Below, in pieces: positions 61,776-64,000 of a stretch of 64,000 nucleotides of DNA. The stretch covers positions 124,001 to 188,000 of the forward strand of contig CAYJKQ010000002.1 of the NCBI GenBank assembly GCA_964370815.1, in the 5' to 3' direction. How positions within the stretch are numbered: position 1 is the stretch's first letter; the number at the start of each line of letters is the position of its first letter. The DNA is from UBA12087 sp964370815. GTDB lineage: Bacteria; Chloroflexota; Anaerolineae; Anaerolineales; Villigracilaceae. The notes beneath the pieces were generated by a model. The model ran no database searches. It saw only the letters and a program-made list of their open reading frames with translations, and had not been told where the DNA came from. The position numbers and the translations under genes are program-made.

Positions 61776-64000
61776 CATATATCTTGATTTGCCAGCAGCG
61801 TCGCTGCCACTACTGCCTGCCCAAGCGCAACTCCCCCATCATTTGTTGGTACCAATTTGTGAAAATAAACCTGAAAACCATCCGCACGTAAATAAGCCAA
61901 TGTTGCCTTTAATAATGTTAAATTTTGCCAAACTCCACCACTTAAAACAACATCAGCGATCCCTGTTTGATTGCGGATATTTTGGCAAATTTGCAAAGTC
62001 ATATAAGCCACCCCATTGTGGAATCGAGCAGCTATTTTGGAAACAGGAATACAATTTTTTAAATCCTCAACAATGGACCTTATCAAAGGTGCCGGGTCGA
62101 TATTTTCTGATGCTATATCAAAATCGTATTTACTCAATTCAGAGGGATCAACTAAATTCTCAAACTCAATGGCAGCCTGGGCTTCATAATTCACATGCAA
62201 CTTAGTTCCGGTCAGTGCGGAAACAGCATCAAATAATCGACCCATGCTCGAGGTTCTGGGAGAATTCAACCCAGTTTTCAATTGTTGCCTAAAAACACTG
62301 TTCAAGACAGGATCACCCATCAAAGTGTGAACAGGTGGAAGATTTTCATTCCAAGGTTGACCTGCCTGTTCAAGCCAAGCCAGCGCCAAACGCCAGGGCT
62401 CCCGTACCGCAAGGTCCCCTCCAGGTAAAATTATAGGTTTGAGATGAGTTGCGCGCTGGAAACTGCGAAATTCAGAAATAAGGAATTCGCCACCCCAGAT
62501 CGTTCCATCATCACCAAATCCAGTTCCATCAAAAACCACGCCTATGACCGATCTATCCCCGGGAAGTTTATTCTCCACCATACAGGCTACAACATGTGCA
62601 TGGTGGTGTTGAACTGCAAAAGATGGGATATCATCCAAAAAAGCCCTTTTCAAAGCATACCGTGTCGCCAAGTAATCGGGGTGAAGATCATGAGCGAGAG
62701 CTTTTATTCCCACCCTGAATAACTGCTCAAAATGGGAAATTCCGTTTACAAACGAATCCAGAGTTTCATAATTTTCGAGATCACCAATATGTTGACTTAA
62801 AAACGCATAGTTGTTCCGGGTAATACAAAAAGTATTCTTCAATTCAGCACCGCAAGCCAACAGAGCTGGTGGCTCAAAGTTTAAGTGAATTGGAAATGGA
62901 GCGTAACCACGGGAACGTCGGATAGGGACGATCTCATCTTCGAATACTCTCACAACCGAATCATCACAGCGAATATGAATATCACGGTCATGCATTAAGA
63001 AAGCATCTGCCATTGAATTTAAACGGGTTCGGGCGTCATCATTATCCGTAACGATCGGTTCTTCGCTGACATTTCCACTTGTCATCACCAGGGCTTCAAA
63101 CTGATCTGTATCAAAAAGCAGGTAGTGTAATGGGGTGTAAGGCAACATAACTCCAAATGTATTCTGACCCGGTGCAGCTTCCAACGCAATGGTTGCCTCA
63201 GGCTTTCGTTCCAACAAGACAATAGGTCTGGGATGGGATTCCAACAATTCTCTGGCTTTATCATTTAGAAAACAGTATTTGTTGATGGTTTCAAGATTCG
63301 GAAGCATCAGCGCGAAGGGTTTGTCTACGCGCAGTTTTCTGTGGCGTAATTCAGCCACAGCTTGCCTATTGTTGGCGTCACATGCCAGGTGAAAACCTCC
63401 CAATCCTTTTATCGCAATAATTTTTCCGAGACCAAGAAGGTTTTGCGTTTCAACAACGGCACTCTCACCTTCCAAATTAACATTGTTTTCCTGACGATTG
63501 TATTCCAACCAGATTTTTGGGCCACAATCAGGGCAAGCTACGGGTTGAGCATGGAAACGCCTATCCAATGGGTCGGCATATTCCAATCCACAAGCCATAC
63601 ACATCTTGAAGGGTGCCATAGTTGTGTTGGGTCTGTCATAAGGTATGTCTTTAATGATCGTAAATCTTGGTCCACAATTGGTGCAGTTTATAAAAGGATA
63701 ACGATAACGCCTGTCATTTGGGTCAAAAAGCTCCGTTAAGCAATCCTTACAAGTACATACATCAGGTGAAATTGGCTGAAAAGCATCCGCGACTTCCTCG
63801 GAGTGGATAATTTCAAATTTAGTGAAACCATTTGAAGCCTTCCAGTCCACACGGATGTCATCTATTATAGCCAGGGGTGGGGCATCGTTCTTTAAAGCTC
63901 GAATAAATGATTCAAGAATATCCTGAGTTCCATCCAGTTCAATATCCACACCTGCTGATGTATTCCGTACCCAACCTGCCAAGTTCATTTTTTGAGCCAA
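61775..64000 (-). CDS. hypF: Carbamoyltransferase HypF, N-terminus cut by window edge
   Basis: 741 residues seen; the start lies beyond base 64000. HypF makes the thiocarboxamide on HypE that becomes the CN ligand of [NiFe]-hydrogenase. Order: end of the acylphosphatase domain ('WVRNTSAGVDIELDG'), two zinc fingers ('CTCKDCLTELFDPNDRRYRYPFINCTNCGPRF' and 'CMACGLEY..CPDCGP'), YrdC-like domain ('IAIKGLGGFHLACDANNR'), then the Kae1-like domain with metal-binding 'QHHHAHVVACM' and 'LSGGVWQNLTL'. No other hyp gene is in the window. Confidence 0.93.
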   Translation of the reverse strand: MAQKMNLAGWVRNTSAGVDIELDGTQDILESFIRALKNDAPPLAIIDDIRVDWKASNGFTKFEIIHSEEVADAFQPISPDVCTCKDCLTELFDPNDRRYRYPFINCTNCGPRFTIIKDIPYDRPNTTMAPFKMCMACGLEYADPLDRRFHAQPVACPDCGPKIWLEYNRQENNVNLEGESAVVETQNLLGLGKIIAIKGLGGFHLACDANNRQAVAELRHRKLRVDKPFALMLPNLETINKYCFLNDKARELLESHPRPIVLLERKPEATIALEAAPGQNTFGVMLPYTPLHYLLFDTDQFEALVMTSGNVSEEPIVTDNDDARTRLNSMADAFLMHDRDIHIRCDDSVVRVFEDEIVPIRRSRGYAPFPIHLNFEPPALLACGAELKNTFCITRNNYAFLSQHIGDLENYETLDSFVNGISHFEQLFRVGIKALAHDLHPDYLATRYALKRAFLDDIPSFAVQHHHAHVVACMVENKLPGDRSVIGVVFDGTGFGDDGTIWGGEFLISEFRSFQRATHLKPIILPGGDLAVREPWRLALAWLEQAGQPWNENLPPVHTLMGDPVLNSVFRQQLKTGLNSPRTSSMGRLFDAVSALTGTKLHVNYEAQAAIEFENLVDPSELSKYDFDIASENIDPAPLIRSIVEDLKNCIPVSKIAARFHNGVAYMTLQICQNIRNQTGIADVVLSGGVWQNLTLLKATLAYLRADGFQVYFHKLVPTNDGGVALGQAVVAATLLANQDI

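Noticed and set aside
1..64000. Mobile elements, CRISPR arrays, phage or restriction/defence genes
   Set aside because: No transposase, integrase, direct-repeat array, terminal inverted repeats or defence domain was recognised anywhere.

Overview
The window is 64 kb of a bacterial chromosome at roughly 40-45 % GC, densely packed with housekeeping genes. There are no phages, insertion sequences, CRISPR arrays or rRNA genes. The gene set fits a Chloroflexota bacterium, most likely class Anaerolineae: a SufR/SufCBD/SufS/SufU iron-sulfur operon, a FadN-type beta-oxidation operon with paired acyl-CoA dehydrogenases, MreBCD with MinCDE, GAF/SpoIIE phosphatases, Thr/Pro-rich lipoproteins and no outer-membrane biogenesis genes. 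This placement is inference from family content; no 16S gene is present to confirm it.

Layout. 1-9.5 kb (+): tail of a RecB-type nuclease, recJ, a hotdog thioesterase, two lipoproteins, a YbaK deacylase (-), bifunctional relA/spoT overlapping moeA, a VKOR-type thiol oxidoreductase and a small Cys/acidic protein, closed by a perfect 14-bp terminator hairpin. 9.5-18.2 kb: trmH-type methylase (-), class V aminotransferase, rsmA, tRNA-Asp, glucose-6-phosphate isomerase (-), hisS with tRNA-His just downstream, a methyltransferase and a LmbE-type deacetylase. 18.2-25.9 kb: SUF locus. sufC-sufB-sufD, an unknown 94-aa gene, sufS, sufU and a Rieske protein run on -, facing away from sufR, a SufT-like gene and a HIT gene on +. 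An identical 14-bp palindrome lies in both suf control regions. 26.0-34.0 kb (-): fatty-acid degradation operon (TetR, MBL hydrolase, two acyl-CoA dehydrogenases, FadN-type fusion, thiolase, SCP2) behind a consensus promoter with a TetR palindrome on the start site. 34.3-37.0 kb: small membrane/YtxH proteins, a PP2C phosphatase, an RCK_C remnant and a P-loop protein. 37.1-42.0 kb: secD-secF, tRNA-Gln, a membrane protein and glnS. 42.0-55.3 kb (-): partner-switching module (STAS, RsbW-like kinase, five-GAF SpoIIE phosphatase), then mreBCD, PBP2, minCDE, rodA and gltX. 55.5-58.7 kb (-): hydroxyacid dehydrogenase, class III aminotransferase and class II aldolase. 58.7-64 kb: MFS transporter, smpB and an unknown protein on +, then the 5'-truncated hypF (-).

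How the genes work together. The SUF block is a complete sulfur-mobilising (SufS), sulfur-transfer (SufU) and scaffold (SufBCD) system with its own Fe-S-sensing repressor. The fad block encodes every step from acyl-CoA to acetyl-CoA. The mre-min block joins cell elongation and septum placement. Nothing here looks like a defence or mobile system. The points most worth a second look are regulatory (suf palindrome, secD leader, leaderless promoters) and enzymatic (an acyl-CoA dehydrogenase lacking the usual catalytic Glu, an uncharacterised three-enzyme cluster).
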